From Dehalococcoidia bacterium (GTDB lineage: Bacteria; Chloroflexota; Dehalococcoidia; SZUA-161), in assembly GCA_011174795.1 (NCBI GenBank), contig DUEY01000017.1, forward strand, positions 1 through 49,068: 49,068 nucleotides of DNA, read 5' to 3'. The notes beneath the pieces are model-generated. The model made no database searches. It saw only the letters and a list, made by a program, of their open reading frames with translations, and was not told the origin of the DNA. Shown here piece after piece: positions 35,655 through 45,440 of this stretch (position 1 is its first letter; each line of letters starts with the position of its first letter). The translations under genes and the position numbers were made by a program.

Positions 35655-38600
35655 ATGTGGCATCTAACAAGGCTGTCACTACGCAATCGTGCGGTGACTA
35701 TTATCTTAGCAGCAATGCTGGTTGGGGCATCGGTCTGGGCTACGCTCCAGCTGAAAATGGAGATGATACCCGATATCGAGCTTCCTATAACTACAGTAGT
35801 AACCATTTATCCCGAAGCCTCGCCTGAGGAGGTTGTGGATGAAGTTACTACTCCTATTGAGAATGTGGTCTGGGACGTTGGAGAAGGGGGAAACTTAGAG
35901 CAGCTATTTTCGGTAACATCGGATGAGATATCGGTTGTCTTTGCCCAGTTCGAGTTCGGCACCGATATGGAGGAGATAAGCAGCGTTATAGAACAAAGAG
36001 TCAGTGAGCTGGACCTGCCTGATGCCTTAGCAACAGTGCCCTTGATGAATCCCCAACTGGAAGAGAATCCCCGTGTCATTCCGCTCAATCTGGATATCAT
36101 GATGCCGCTTGTATTCCTCAGTCTGAGCGGTGACCTTCCCCCTGACCAGTTGAAAGAGATCGCCGATACACAGGTCGCAACGCTGCTCCAGAGCATAGAG
36201 GGCGTTTTCACGCCTGTGGAGACCGAGGGCAGCGAGAAAGAGCAGGTATTAATATCTCCCGACCCTATGGATTTGAGTGAGTACGGCATCTCGATGTCGC
36301 AGATAGCGGGGCTTCTTTCTCTAGAACCTGCGTATGAATCGCTGAGCGGCGTCGAGAATGTAGCCCTGGGCGTTGATTCTGTTGTGCTCGGGGATATCGC
36401 TGACGTTGCCCTGGGACAGGCGCCGAGGACGGTGATTACGCGGACTAACGGCCAGCCCAGTGTCGGCATAGTTGTAATGAAGGAAGAAGACGCTAATACC
36501 GTCGATGTGGCCAACGCCGTTGTGGAGAAGGTTAAGGAAATCGAGGACGCGTTACAGGAAGAATACGGAGAAGGTTTAGAGCTTATCTCGGTATTCGACC
36601 AGTCACAGTTCATCGAGGACAGCATCTGGGAACTGACCCAGATGGCGCTTATCGGCGGTATCCTGGCAATAATTATCGTCTTTCTCTTCCTCATGGCTTT
36701 TCGTGCATCGCTCGTAACCGCGCTGTCTATACCGTTCAGCATCCTCATCGGTTTCCTGATTATGCACTTCGCCGGCATAACGGTTAATCTGCTTACGCTG
36801 AGCGCCATGGCCATCGCCGTGGGCAGGCTGATCGACAACAGCATCGTAATCGCTGAGGTCATATACCGGCGCCTGAAACACGGTGAGGGTTTCCGAGACG
36901 CCGCTGTCAACGGCTCCAAAGAGATAGCAGGGCCGATAACCGCTTCCACCCTGGCTACGGTGGCTATATTCCTGCCCCTGGCCTTTGTCGGCGGCATAGT
37001 CGGAGAGCTGTTCATCCCCTTCGCCCTGACGATAACCTTTGCCCTCATCGCATCGCTCGCGGTAGCGCTTATGGTGGTGCCTGCTTTCTCCGGATGGTTC
37101 GTTGGTAGAAGCAAATGGGAAGAGGAGGAGGAGGCCAGGGTTGAAGCCGGTGAGACCTGGTACCAGAGACTCTATACGCCAGCACTTAAATGGTGCTTAG
37201 CCCACCGCGCTATTACCGTGGTAATCGCCCTCGTACTCTTCGTCGGCAGTCTGGGGCTGGTGCCTGTTATCGGCACATCGTTTATGCCCACTATGAGCGA
37301 GAAGATGCTGATTGTGCTTGTGGAGATGCCGCCGGGGACAGATATCGGAACTACCTCCGAGGTAGCGGCACAGATAGAGGCTCTTGTTGACGATAGCAGG
37401 GATGAGATTGAAAGCTGCCTTAGCATGGTGGGCACCTCGACCTCCATGTATGGTGCCCTGAGCGCCGCTATGGGAGGCGGTGACAATACCGCTGAGATCG
37501 ATGTTTTTCTCGACCAGGGAGCTGACCTAGAGAAGGAACGTGACGCTCTGGATGATGCCTGCACATTGCTGGAGGAACAACTGGGGGGTGACTACATCAC
37601 CGTCGAGACCGGTGAGTCGGCGATGACTACTCAAATGGGATTTACAGGAGTAGACGTCCAGATAATGGGTGAAAGCTATGAGGAGCTTGCTCTCGCTACA
37701 GGTGAGCTGTTCAAGCGTATTCAAACCCTGGATGGGATAACCAATCTGGAGAGCCAGCTTACCATGGTCATACCCAAGCTTGACATCCAGCTGGACCCGG
37801 CCAAGATGGAGGCCCTGGGACTGACAGAGGAGCAACTGCAGCAGTTCAATCAGGACTTGTATCTGCTAAAGCTGGGTGGCGATATACCCGCTGTATCGGT
37901 CGCTGTTGACAGAGATGATTACGGGGTCTTCGTGAGAGGAGTTGCCGCTGCACTATACGGAGCGGATGACCCCGAGGCATTAGCGGAATCGTTAAAGGTT
38001 GGCTACCCCCAGGCCGTAGCTCTGGGTGATGTTGCCGAGGTAGCACTTGTCGAGGGCCCAACCCATATAAGCCATATTGACCTCAAGCTCTCGGCCCAAA
38101 TTACCGGCACCATAACAGAGAAAAATGTCGGTGCGGTTAATCGGGAGATTGAGGACGAGATTGATGATGTTCTGGCAATGCCCGGCATGGGTGGAGTGGA
38201 GATAGTATCAGGTGGTGTTGCTGAGCAGATGCAGGAGAGCTTCTCTGGTATGGGTATCGCCATAATCGCCGCTATAGCGATTGCCTACCTGATATTGGTG
38301 GTCTCGATGAAGTCGATACTCAACCCCGTTATAATAATGGTCAGTCTGCCGCTGGCATCTATCGGTGCTCTGCTGGCGCTGCTTCTCGCGGGCTTTACTA
38401 TAGGCATGTCGGCGATGATGGGCGTATTGATGCTGGTGGGAATCGTTCTCACCAATGCCATTGTTCTCATCGCTCTGGTGGAGCAGCTTCGTACGGGAGG
38501 CATGGGCACCTACGATGCCCTCGTCGAGGGAGGGAAGACGCGTCTGCGCCCGATCCTGATGACGGCGCTGACTACGATGATCGCAATGATACCGCTGGCA

Positions 38601-38753
38601 GTAGGAGCTACCGAGGGCACCCTTATGGCCGCTGAGCTGGCTGTTGTGGTTATCGGTGGGTTATTCAGTTCGACCCTGTTGACCCTCGTTGTCATCCCGG
38701 TGCTCTACAGTCTTATCGATAGTCTGCGCCAGCGGATGCGTAAAGCTGGCTAG
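35655..38753 (+). CDS. RND-family efflux transporter permease (HAE1-like)
   Basis: 1032 aa, two 12-TM-type repeats, LLTLSAMAIAVGRLIDNSIVIAEVIYR, PLAFVGGIVGELF. Confidence 0.93.
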   Translation: MWHLTRLSLRNRAVTIILAAMLVGASVWATLQLKMEMIPDIELPITTVVTIYPEASPEEVVDEVTTPIENVVWDVGEGGNLEQLFSVTSDEISVVFAQFEFGTDMEEISSVIEQRVSELDLPDALATVPLMNPQLEENPRVIPLNLDIMMPLVFLSLSGDLPPDQLKEIADTQVATLLQSIEGVFTPVETEGSEKEQVLISPDPMDLSEYGISMSQIAGLLSLEPAYESLSGVENVALGVDSVVLGDIADVALGQAPRTVITRTNGQPSVGIVVMKEEDANTVDVANAVVEKVKEIEDALQEEYGEGLELISVFDQSQFIEDSIWELTQMALIGGILAIIIVFLFLMAFRASLVTALSIPFSILIGFLIMHFAGITVNLLTLSAMAIAVGRLIDNSIVIAEVIYRRLKHGEGFRDAAVNGSKEIAGPITASTLATVAIFLPLAFVGGIVGELFIPFALTITFALIASLAVALMVVPAFSGWFVGRSKWEEEEEARVEAGETWYQRLYTPALKWCLAHRAITVVIALVLFVGSLGLVPVIGTSFMPTMSEKMLIVLVEMPPGTDIGTTSEVAAQIEALVDDSRDEIESCLSMVGTSTSMYGALSAAMGGGDNTAEIDVFLDQGADLEKERDALDDACTLLEEQLGGDYITVETGESAMTTQMGFTGVDVQIMGESYEELALATGELFKRIQTLDGITNLESQLTMVIPKLDIQLDPAKMEALGLTEEQLQQFNQDLYLLKLGGDIPAVSVAVDRDDYGVFVRGVAAALYGADDPEALAESLKVGYPQAVALGDVAEVALVEGPTHISHIDLKLSAQITGTITEKNVGAVNREIEDEIDDVLAMPGMGGVEIVSGGVAEQMQESFSGMGIAIIAAIAIAYLILVVSMKSILNPVIIMVSLPLASIGALLALLLAGFTIGMSAMMGVLMLVGIVLTNAIVLIALVEQLRTGGMGTYDALVEGGKTRLRPILMTALTTMIAMIPLAVGATEGTLMAAELAVVVIGGLFSSTLLTLVVIPVLYSLIDSLRQRMRKAG

Positions 38754-38771
38754 GTTGGCAGGAAATAGAGG

Positions 38772-39746
38772 ATGGGTCATTCCAGAAAGTCGCTATTCGC
38801 ACCTGTCGAAAGGGAACTCAGTCTCGTAGAGAAGAGCATCAGGGCTATAGCCGATGTTGAATACCCTGACCTGGCGGAGCTACTGGGGTATATCGTGAAC
38901 AGCGGGGGCAAGCGCGTTCGCCCCGCGCTGACACTGCTCGCAGGCAAGCTCCAGAACGACCCCGACCTCGATATACTTGTCCCTGTAGCAACCGGTGTCG
39001 AGTTGCTGCATACCGCCACCCTGGTGCACGATGATACTATCGACCTTTCACCGAGACGCCGTGGCAAGCCAACGGTTGCCAGTATCTGGGGCTGGGGTAT
39101 AGCCACCCTTGCCGGAGATTACCTCTTCTCCCAGGCAGCGGAACTGGTCTCCCGGGCCAGCAATATCAGAGCAGACAGGCTCTTCGCTCAAACTCTCATG
39201 GCTTTATGTATGGGCGAACTGCAGGGTAACTTCAGCAGCTATGACCAGAACCAGACACGCCAGAGCTATTTCAGGAATATCGGAAATAAGACTGCCTCCC
39301 TGTTTGCCATGGCTACAGAATCAGGGGCGATAGTCACCGCGGCTTCGGAGGAGACCATACAGGCGCTGAGGAGCTATGGCTATAAACTGGGAATGGCTTT
39401 TCAGGTCGTCGATGACATCCTGGATTTCACCGCCGATGAGGAAGAACTGGGCAAACCGGTGGCAAGCGACCTGCGCCAGGGAAACTTGACCCTGCCAGCG
39501 ATACTGCTCAGGGAACAGCGCCCTCATGATAACCCGATTGAGGCTATATTCGAAAACAGGCAAAAGGAGCGTAATCTCAAGCTGGCCATCAAGATGATAC
39601 GCGGCTCCGAGGTCGTCCCCGAATGCTACCGCATCGCCCGGGACTTCACGGCTGAGGCATGTACTGCCCTTGAGATATTCCCCGAAAGCCCTTACCGGCA
39701 GTCTCTCGTGGAGATAGCTAACTACGTCGTCGAACGCCAGGAGTAG
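38772..39746 (+). CDS. Trans-polyprenyl diphosphate synthase
   Basis: GKRVRPALTLLAG, LVHDDTIDLSPRRRGKPT first Asp motif, FQVVDDILDF second Asp motif. Confidence 0.94.
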   Translation: MGHSRKSLFAPVERELSLVEKSIRAIADVEYPDLAELLGYIVNSGGKRVRPALTLLAGKLQNDPDLDILVPVATGVELLHTATLVHDDTIDLSPRRRGKPTVASIWGWGIATLAGDYLFSQAAELVSRASNIRADRLFAQTLMALCMGELQGNFSSYDQNQTRQSYFRNIGNKTASLFAMATESGAIVTAASEETIQALRSYGYKLGMAFQVVDDILDFTADEEELGKPVASDLRQGNLTLPAILLREQRPHDNPIEAIFENRQKERNLKLAIKMIRGSEVVPECYRIARDFTAEACTALEIFPESPYRQSLVEIANYVVERQE

Positions 39747-39768
39747 TCATTACCATACAGTTACGCCT

Positions 39769-40521
39769 CTACCGTAGATGGTCGAGGAACTCCAGTGATT
39801 TCACCTCGCGCTCCAGAATATAGCGGATATACCACCTGAGCAGTTGCTCCACCTCTCTGGATATGGCTCTACCCAGGCGCAGCCGGCTTGCCGATGCAGG
39901 CGAATTGCTGAGCAGGAACCGCATTACCTTGAGTGCGTCGACCGAGATAGGTCGAGTCGCGGGCTCACTCCCAGCGCATTTAGAACAGAGGACCCCTCCG
40001 CCACTGGCACTGAACAGGTTTCTCTCCGGAGCGAGCGGCGATTTACAATTCAGGCACTGATAGAGCTCGGGTTGGTAGCCGAGATGGCTGAGAAGATGAA
40101 GTTCGAAGTGCCTGAGTACGGTATCGCTGTCGCGCGCCTCGCAAAGCCAGAGCAGGTCATCTAACAGCAGCCTGTAAACGGGATAATGCTCAGCCCCTTC
40201 CACGGTAAACTGGTTTACCAGTTCCGCCATGTAAAGGGCACAGCTAATATTTCTGAGGTCGCTTTTCAGAGGAAGAAAGCTCTCTATTGTCTGGCTCTGG
40301 GTAATGACGTCCAGGGTCTGGCCGTGGGCCAGGAGCAGAGCGCTCTGTGTCAGGAGGTCGAGGTGACCGCCGAGCTTGCTCTTGGGCCTGCGTACTCCCC
40401 TCGCAACTGCCCGGATCTTGCCCAAGTTCGGCGTATAGAGGGTGATGATGCTGTCCGCTTCGCCCAGGTCGTTCCGCTTGAGAACAATCGCCTCGGTCTT
40501 ATAAACACGTGGCTTTGCCAT
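39769..40521 (-). CDS. recO: DNA repair protein RecO
   Basis: YKTEAIVLKRNDLGEADSIITLYTPNLGKIRAVARGVRRPKSKLGGHLDLLT; CLNC...CSKC zinc motif. Confidence 0.94.
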   Translation of the reverse strand: MAKPRVYKTEAIVLKRNDLGEADSIITLYTPNLGKIRAVARGVRRPKSKLGGHLDLLTQSALLLAHGQTLDVITQSQTIESFLPLKSDLRNISCALYMAELVNQFTVEGAEHYPVYRLLLDDLLWLCEARDSDTVLRHFELHLLSHLGYQPELYQCLNCKSPLAPERNLFSASGGGVLCSKCAGSEPATRPISVDALKVMRFLLSNSPASASRLRLGRAISREVEQLLRWYIRYILEREVKSLEFLDHLR

Positions 40522-40535
40522 CGCAGTTAAGAGGG

Positions 40536-42041
40536 TTACGTCACCTGTTCAGGGGCTTTCGCTATAATATCCAGGTTTTCTTCCGCCAGTTCTCCCTGTC
40601 CGTCGGACAGGGCTAACCTATGGATGCTGTTCATGGAGCAGAAGGGGATCAGTCGGGGCTTGGAATCCTTGCCGATAACGCCGAAGTGAAGTGCGCAATT
40701 CTGGACCCTGTCAAGGTCGAAGTTGTAGGGGTCCATAAAATGCATGATACCTATGGTGAGCCACTGCCTCGGGACCCGCTCTGTAAGCACAGCCCTGATG
40801 GATTTCCTTCCCCTGGTCATGAATAGAATGGGCAGGAGCTTGAGCCACAGCCTGGGGCTGACATACCTTATCAGGCCAACAGCTAGTGCCCACATTATCG
40901 CAGGCCTCGACTTATTGAGTTCGAATACCCTCCTCATTTTAGCGTAGAATCTCTCGTTATCTATGTAGCGGGATACAGGGTCAAGCTTTCCCTTAGACCG
41001 CTCGACGATAGCTATCAGCCCGCAGTGGGGATGAACGCAGAAATCATGGTTTTGCCCGCCCTTAGTCAGCATTCTGGCCAGCGTCTGGTTCATCGGTAAT
41101 GTGAAAAAATCGCTCCTCTTGATTTCACCACCGGTTTGCTCCTCGGCCAGTCTCGCGACATCCGAGTTAGTTATCCGCATTTCCTTCAACCTCGTGCAGT
41201 CTATCCTCCCCGAGAAGCTGACCGGTTGGAAGACAACGAACTTGACCACATCCGGATTGTCCGCAGCATACCTTATGATATCGCCGACCTGATGATCATT
41301 GATACCCTTCGCCAGAGTGGGTATGAAAGCAATCTTGTCATAGCCTATCTTTCTCGCGTTTTCAATGACCTTCTGCTTCATCGGCCACAGGTTGCGACCT
41401 CTCGTTTGCAAATAGGGCTCGGAGGTAACGCCGTCGAACTGAAGGTAGAGCCATACATTGACATCGCGTATCTTCTTAAAGTAATCGATATCCTCCGCAA
41501 GCCTGAGCCCGTTGGTCATGATAAGGATATAGTCGAAACCGAGTTCTCTCTCAATTTGTATTATCTGGGGCAGGTCATCCCTGAGTGTAGGTTCGCCGCC
41601 GCTGTTGCCTACCCCCCTGACCCTGAGGGGATAGTTGTTTTTCTGCGTGTACTGCAGAATCGCTCGTATCTGTTCGATACTCAAGTCTGTAGATGTATCG
41701 CTCTCCCCAGCGCGGGCGAAACACATCGGGCAACGCAGGTTGCATCTACTGGTTATCTCCATAATCATGAGGGTTGTATGTGTCTGGTGATTGCGACACA
41801 GGCCACAGTCGAGGGGGCAGCCAAGCTTGGATTCCCTGGGCTGATGTAATCCGGTGCCGTGGTCTCTGAACCTCTCGGCCCTTACATACTCAGCGTAATC
41901 ACTCCAGTAGACATCCTCAAAGCTCCCGTGCTCGGGGCAGCTTTTCCTCATTACAACCTGACCATCGATTTCCCATAGCTCGGCATCTAATACTCTCAGA
42001 TCCTCGGGGCAAATTGACTTCGTGTTCTTAATAAATTGCAT
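40536..42041 (-). CDS. Radical SAM protein of the Tes / MJ0619-like family
   Basis: KSCPEHGSFEDVYWSDYAEYVRAERF; CPLDCGLCRNHQTHTTLMIMEITSRCNLRCPMCFA; GNSGGEPTLRDDL; CVHPHCG; family-typical 501-aa architecture. Confidence 0.85.
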   Translation of the reverse strand: MQFIKNTKSICPEDLRVLDAELWEIDGQVVMRKSCPEHGSFEDVYWSDYAEYVRAERFRDHGTGLHQPRESKLGCPLDCGLCRNHQTHTTLMIMEITSRCNLRCPMCFARAGESDTSTDLSIEQIRAILQYTQKNNYPLRVRGVGNSGGEPTLRDDLPQIIQIERELGFDYILIMTNGLRLAEDIDYFKKIRDVNVWLYLQFDGVTSEPYLQTRGRNLWPMKQKVIENARKIGYDKIAFIPTLAKGINDHQVGDIIRYAADNPDVVKFVVFQPVSFSGRIDCTRLKEMRITNSDVARLAEEQTGGEIKRSDFFTLPMNQTLARMLTKGGQNHDFCVHPHCGLIAIVERSKGKLDPVSRYIDNERFYAKMRRVFELNKSRPAIMWALAVGLIRYVSPRLWLKLLPILFMTRGRKSIRAVLTERVPRQWLTIGIMHFMDPYNFDLDRVQNCALHFGVIGKDSKPRLIPFCSMNSIHRLALSDGQGELAEENLDIIAKAPEQVT

Positions 42042-42056
42042 CCGATATTACCCTTC

Positions 42057-42668
42057 TCACATCTCCCGGCGGCTCTCCAGAGCATGGGTAAGAGTGACTT
42101 CATCGGCATATTCCAGGTCACCGCCCACAGGCAGTCCGCGGGCAAGCCTTGTGACCTGAACACCCAAGGGCGTTAGCAGTTTCTGGATGTACATGGCCGT
42201 CGCCTCTCCCTCGAGATTGGGGTTGGTGGCCAAAATAACCTCTTTCACCGCGCCTGTGTTCATACGCCCGAGAAGTTCCTTTATCTTCAGGTCGTCCGGG
42301 CCGATGCCATCCATGGGAGAGAGCACTCCGTGGAGCACGTGGTACAGCCCTTTGTATATCCCGGTACGTTCCAGTGCCAGGATGTCCAGAGGCTCTTTAA
42401 CAACACAGATAATGCTGTGGTCTCGTTCATCGCTGGAACAAATGGCGCAGGGGTCGGCATCCGTGATGTTCTGGCATGAGGAGCAGAGGACGGTTTTATC
42501 TTTGACAGCGATGATTGCCTCGGCCAGGGCTTTCGCTTCCGCTTCGGGCATTCGCAGCAGGTAGTAAGCGAGACGTGCCGCACTCTTCGGCCCGATGCCA
42601 GGCAGTTTGCCGAACTCCTCGATTAGGCGGGATACCGGTTCGACAGCGGGTATACGCTCTATTCTCAA
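42057..42668 (-). CDS. recR: Recombination protein RecR
   Basis: [75 protein letters not shown]. Confidence 0.97.
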   Translation of the reverse strand: MRIERIPAVEPVSRLIEEFGKLPGIGPKSAARLAYYLLRMPEAEAKALAEAIIAVKDKTVLCSSCQNITDADPCAICSSDERDHSIICVVKEPLDILALERTGIYKGLYHVLHGVLSPMDGIGPDDLKIKELLGRMNTGAVKEVILATNPNLEGEATAMYIQKLLTPLGVQVTRLARGLPVGGDLEYADEVTLTHALESRREM

Positions 42669-42736
42669 ATCTGGAAACCTTTCTCAAAGCCTCTAACGTA
42701 ACGAGAACACAGTGTTTTTCGTGGTTTTGAAAAACC

Positions 42737-43045
42737 TTACAATAAGCCCGGTAGATTAAGACCCCCAGTAATGGCTCCGAGCTGGTCGGCGGCAAGCTTC
42801 TGCGCTTTCTCCATACCTTCATTGATTGCAGCTATAACCAGATCCTCGAGCATTCCCACGTCATCAGGATCAACTGCCTCTGGCGAGATCTTTATGGAGC
42901 AAAGCTTCTGATGGCCGTTGACAACGACGGTAACCGCGCCTCCACCGGAGCTAGCCTCAACCGTGGTCTTTTCCAGTTCCTCCTGTATCTTTGCCATTTT
43001 CGCCTGCATTTGCTGCGCCTGGCGTATAAGCTTCCTGTTCAGCAT
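42737..43045 (-). CDS. YbaB/EbfC nucleoid-associated protein
   Basis: QAQQMQAKMAKIQEELEKTTVEASSGGGAVTVVVNGHQKL...SPEAVDPDDVGMLEDLVIAAINEG. Confidence 0.95.
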   Translation of the reverse strand: MLNRKLIRQAQQMQAKMAKIQEELEKTTVEASSGGGAVTVVVNGHQKLCSIKISPEAVDPDDVGMLEDLVIAAINEGMEKAQKLAADQLGAITGGLNLPGLL

Positions 43046-43050
43046 CTTCC

Positions 43051-44760
43051 CTACTCCTCTTCGATAACTCTGGCACCCATCTTCTCGGCTGCCTCCACCA
43101 CCGGATTCTTTCCAGACTGCTTCGGTTTATTGTCCTTTTGCTTCGGAATGAGAATACAACGCACGTGGTACGGCACCCCGAATACCTCCTGCAGCTGCTT
43201 CTCCACAAGGTGGCGGTATTTTGGGTTCTCAACTTTGCTTTTGTGGAAATCAGCGTAGAAACCAAGGACAATAGTATCGCCCTCGAGTTCTACAGCCTCG
43301 CAGGATCTCCTGAGGAGGGCATCCAGGTTTCCGCTTGAGCCTACCCCCCGGCAGGAATTGATGAACTCATTCCAGCGCTGGCGTATCTGCTCAATGCTGT
43401 GGGTGGTTTCTCTCATGCCGACATCAGCGGCCTCTATCGCAGGCACCTCATCCTGCGCAGTAACCTCACCCTCAGCATCCCCTGCCACAGGAGCCTCTTC
43501 CCCTTCTTTCTGCACAGGCACTTCATCCTCAACCACAGAGGGCACATCCGCCTGTTCCGTTGCGGATACCTCAACCTCAGCTGTTTTTCGCGCTGAAGCT
43601 GTCGTTTCCACTGCTGCCTGTTTTATGCCAACTGTCGGCGTGACACCAGCCCCACCCTTTGGGACAACCCTTTCCGATTTCTCTCCAGCGGACAGTACGC
43701 AATCAACCAGCGCAAGCTCAAGGGAAATCGTCGACTGCGGGTCGGTGCGGAAGTCAATCTGAGCGAAGAGTTTAACCATCTTCGATAGGTCGATCATAGG
43801 CGCATCAGCTACAAGTCTTTTCATCTCAGACACCACTTCGCGGGGAAAATCAGCGGTATCGGCCGCGCCGGCCTTAACGATGAGCAGCCCCCGCAGATAC
43901 TCCACCAATCCCTGATTGAACTGGCGGAGATCGATACCATCGGCTGCGACGCTGTTTATCGTTTCCAGTCCGGCGGCGACGTCTTTATTCAGGATATGCT
44001 CCGCTAACTGGCTGATACGCTGGTCGCTGCTCAGTCCCAGCTTCTCATTAACCTGGTCCGGGCCGAAATCAGGCCCATAGTTGAGCATAAGCTGCTCCAG
44101 CAGATTCTCCGCGTCCCGGAGGCTGCCGGTAGTTGCCTTAGCTATAAGCGCCAGGGCCTGCGTCTCTGTATGAATGCCCTCCTGTTCACAGATCTCCTGG
44201 AGCTTGTTCACCACGTCTTTCTGAGTGAGACGGCGAAAGTCAAACCTTTGACATCTGGACATGATAGTCAGTGGCACCTTGTGCGCCTCGGTGGTCGCCA
44301 GTACAAAAATAGCGTGGGGCGGAGGCTCCTCCAGCGTCTTGAGCAGAGCGTTGAACGCAGCCTCAGTGAGCATGTGCACTTCATCTATAATGTAGACCTT
44401 GTATCTGGCTGCATTGGGAGCGAAATTTATCTTCTCGCGGAGGTCTCGTATCTCGTCGATACCCCGGTTCGAGGCACCATCTATCTCAATCAGGTCCAGC
44501 GCTCGCCCCTCATTCATTGCCTGGCATATATTGCATGCATTGCACGGCTTCTCTTCAGCTTCGCTGAGGCAATTTATCGCCTTAGCCAAGATCCTGCCCG
44601 TGCTGGTCTTACCCGTGCCCCGGGGCCCACAGAAGAGATAGGCATGTGCTATCCGACCTGTTTTAATAGCGTTGGCCAGAGTGCGTGTGACCTGCTCCTG
44701 CCCCACTACCTCGGCCAGCGTTTGTGGCCGCCACTTTCGATAGAAGACCTGTGAGGACAT
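43051..44760 (-). CDS. dnaX: DNA polymerase III subunit gamma/tau
   Basis: VFYRKWRPQTLAEVVGQEQVTRTLANAI, GPRGTGKTSTGRILAKAINC, CNACNICQ, YIIDEVHMLTEAAFNALLKTLEEPP. Confidence 0.97.
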   Translation of the reverse strand: MSSQVFYRKWRPQTLAEVVGQEQVTRTLANAIKTGRIAHAYLFCGPRGTGKTSTGRILAKAINCLSEAEEKPCNACNICQAMNEGRALDLIEIDGASNRGIDEIRDLREKINFAPNAARYKVYIIDEVHMLTEAAFNALLKTLEEPPPHAIFVLATTEAHKVPLTIMSRCQRFDFRRLTQKDVVNKLQEICEQEGIHTETQALALIAKATTGSLRDAENLLEQLMLNYGPDFGPDQVNEKLGLSSDQRISQLAEHILNKDVAAGLETINSVAADGIDLRQFNQGLVEYLRGLLIVKAGAADTADFPREVVSEMKRLVADAPMIDLSKMVKLFAQIDFRTDPQSTISLELALVDCVLSAGEKSERVVPKGGAGVTPTVGIKQAAVETTASARKTAEVEVSATEQADVPSVVEDEVPVQKEGEEAPVAGDAEGEVTAQDEVPAIEAADVGMRETTHSIEQIRQRWNEFINSCRGVGSSGNLDALLRRSCEAVELEGDTIVLGFYADFHKSKVENPKYRHLVEKQLQEVFGVPYHVRCILIPKQKDNKPKQSGKNPVVEAAEKMGARVIEEE

Positions 44761-44875
44761 CTACATCCCAATATAGTATGGAAGTGAATTATACGGTGAT
44801 GGTTTCGCTTGCTATTATATCTTAAGGCGTCTGCTTGTTCAATGAAAAATGGGGAAACGCACTTACTTTAGATGT

Positions 44876-45352
44876 TTACTCTTTTTCGATTGCGTCTAAG
44901 ACTCTGGACTCCATAGCCTTCATGCTCTGTTCACCCTCGGGTTCTTCGTGGTCATATCCCATGAGATGCAACACACCGTGAGCAACCAGGAGCGCAAGCT
45001 CGCGATTCAGGGAGTGACGCTGTTCCCCCGCCTGTTTCTCAGCCTGCCTATAGGAGATAATGACCTCGCCGAGTTGTGCCGGTTCATCAGGAGGTACAAT
45101 AAAATGCCCGTACTCATCACCGACCTGCCCAGAAAGGGCGAAGGCAAGCACATCGGTGGTGCTGTCAACTCCTCGATAGGTTCGGTTAAGATTGCGGACA
45201 GTCTCGTCACCCGCGATAACCAGGCTGATGGCAACGGGTGACCTCACGCCGGCAATAACGAGGGTAGTCTCTACAACGTGCTTCAGCCACTGCTCGTCGA
45301 CAAGGCCGATGAAAGGATCTTCTATATGGATGCTCAGCCGGTAGTCTGGCAT
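44876..45352 (-). CDS. ybeY: Endoribonuclease YbeY
   Basis: LNRTYRGVDSTTDVLAF and HGVLHLMGYDHE; start could be 45400. Confidence 0.93.
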   Translation of the reverse strand: MPDYRLSIHIEDPFIGLVDEQWLKHVVETTLVIAGVRSPVAISLVIAGDETVRNLNRTYRGVDSTTDVLAFALSGQVGDEYGHFIVPPDEPAQLGEVIISYRQAEKQAGEQRHSLNRELALLVAHGVLHLMGYDHEEPEGEQSMKAMESRVLDAIEKE

Positions 45353-45440
45353 ATCATCATCCCGGGGAAAATGATAGCGCTTGTGGAATGATGGGGTCAA
45401 GCCTGTGTTTACCGAGAAACGAGAGGAAAGCCAGGGTTTA

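Noticed and set aside
35807-37114. 435-aa antisense ORF within the RND transporter
   Set aside because: Ser/Thr/Pro-rich shadow translation opposite a strongly conserved RND permease frame.
43051-44760. Programmed frameshift in dnaX
   Set aside because: I saw no A AAA AAG-like slippery run on the coding strand in the gamma/tau junction area.
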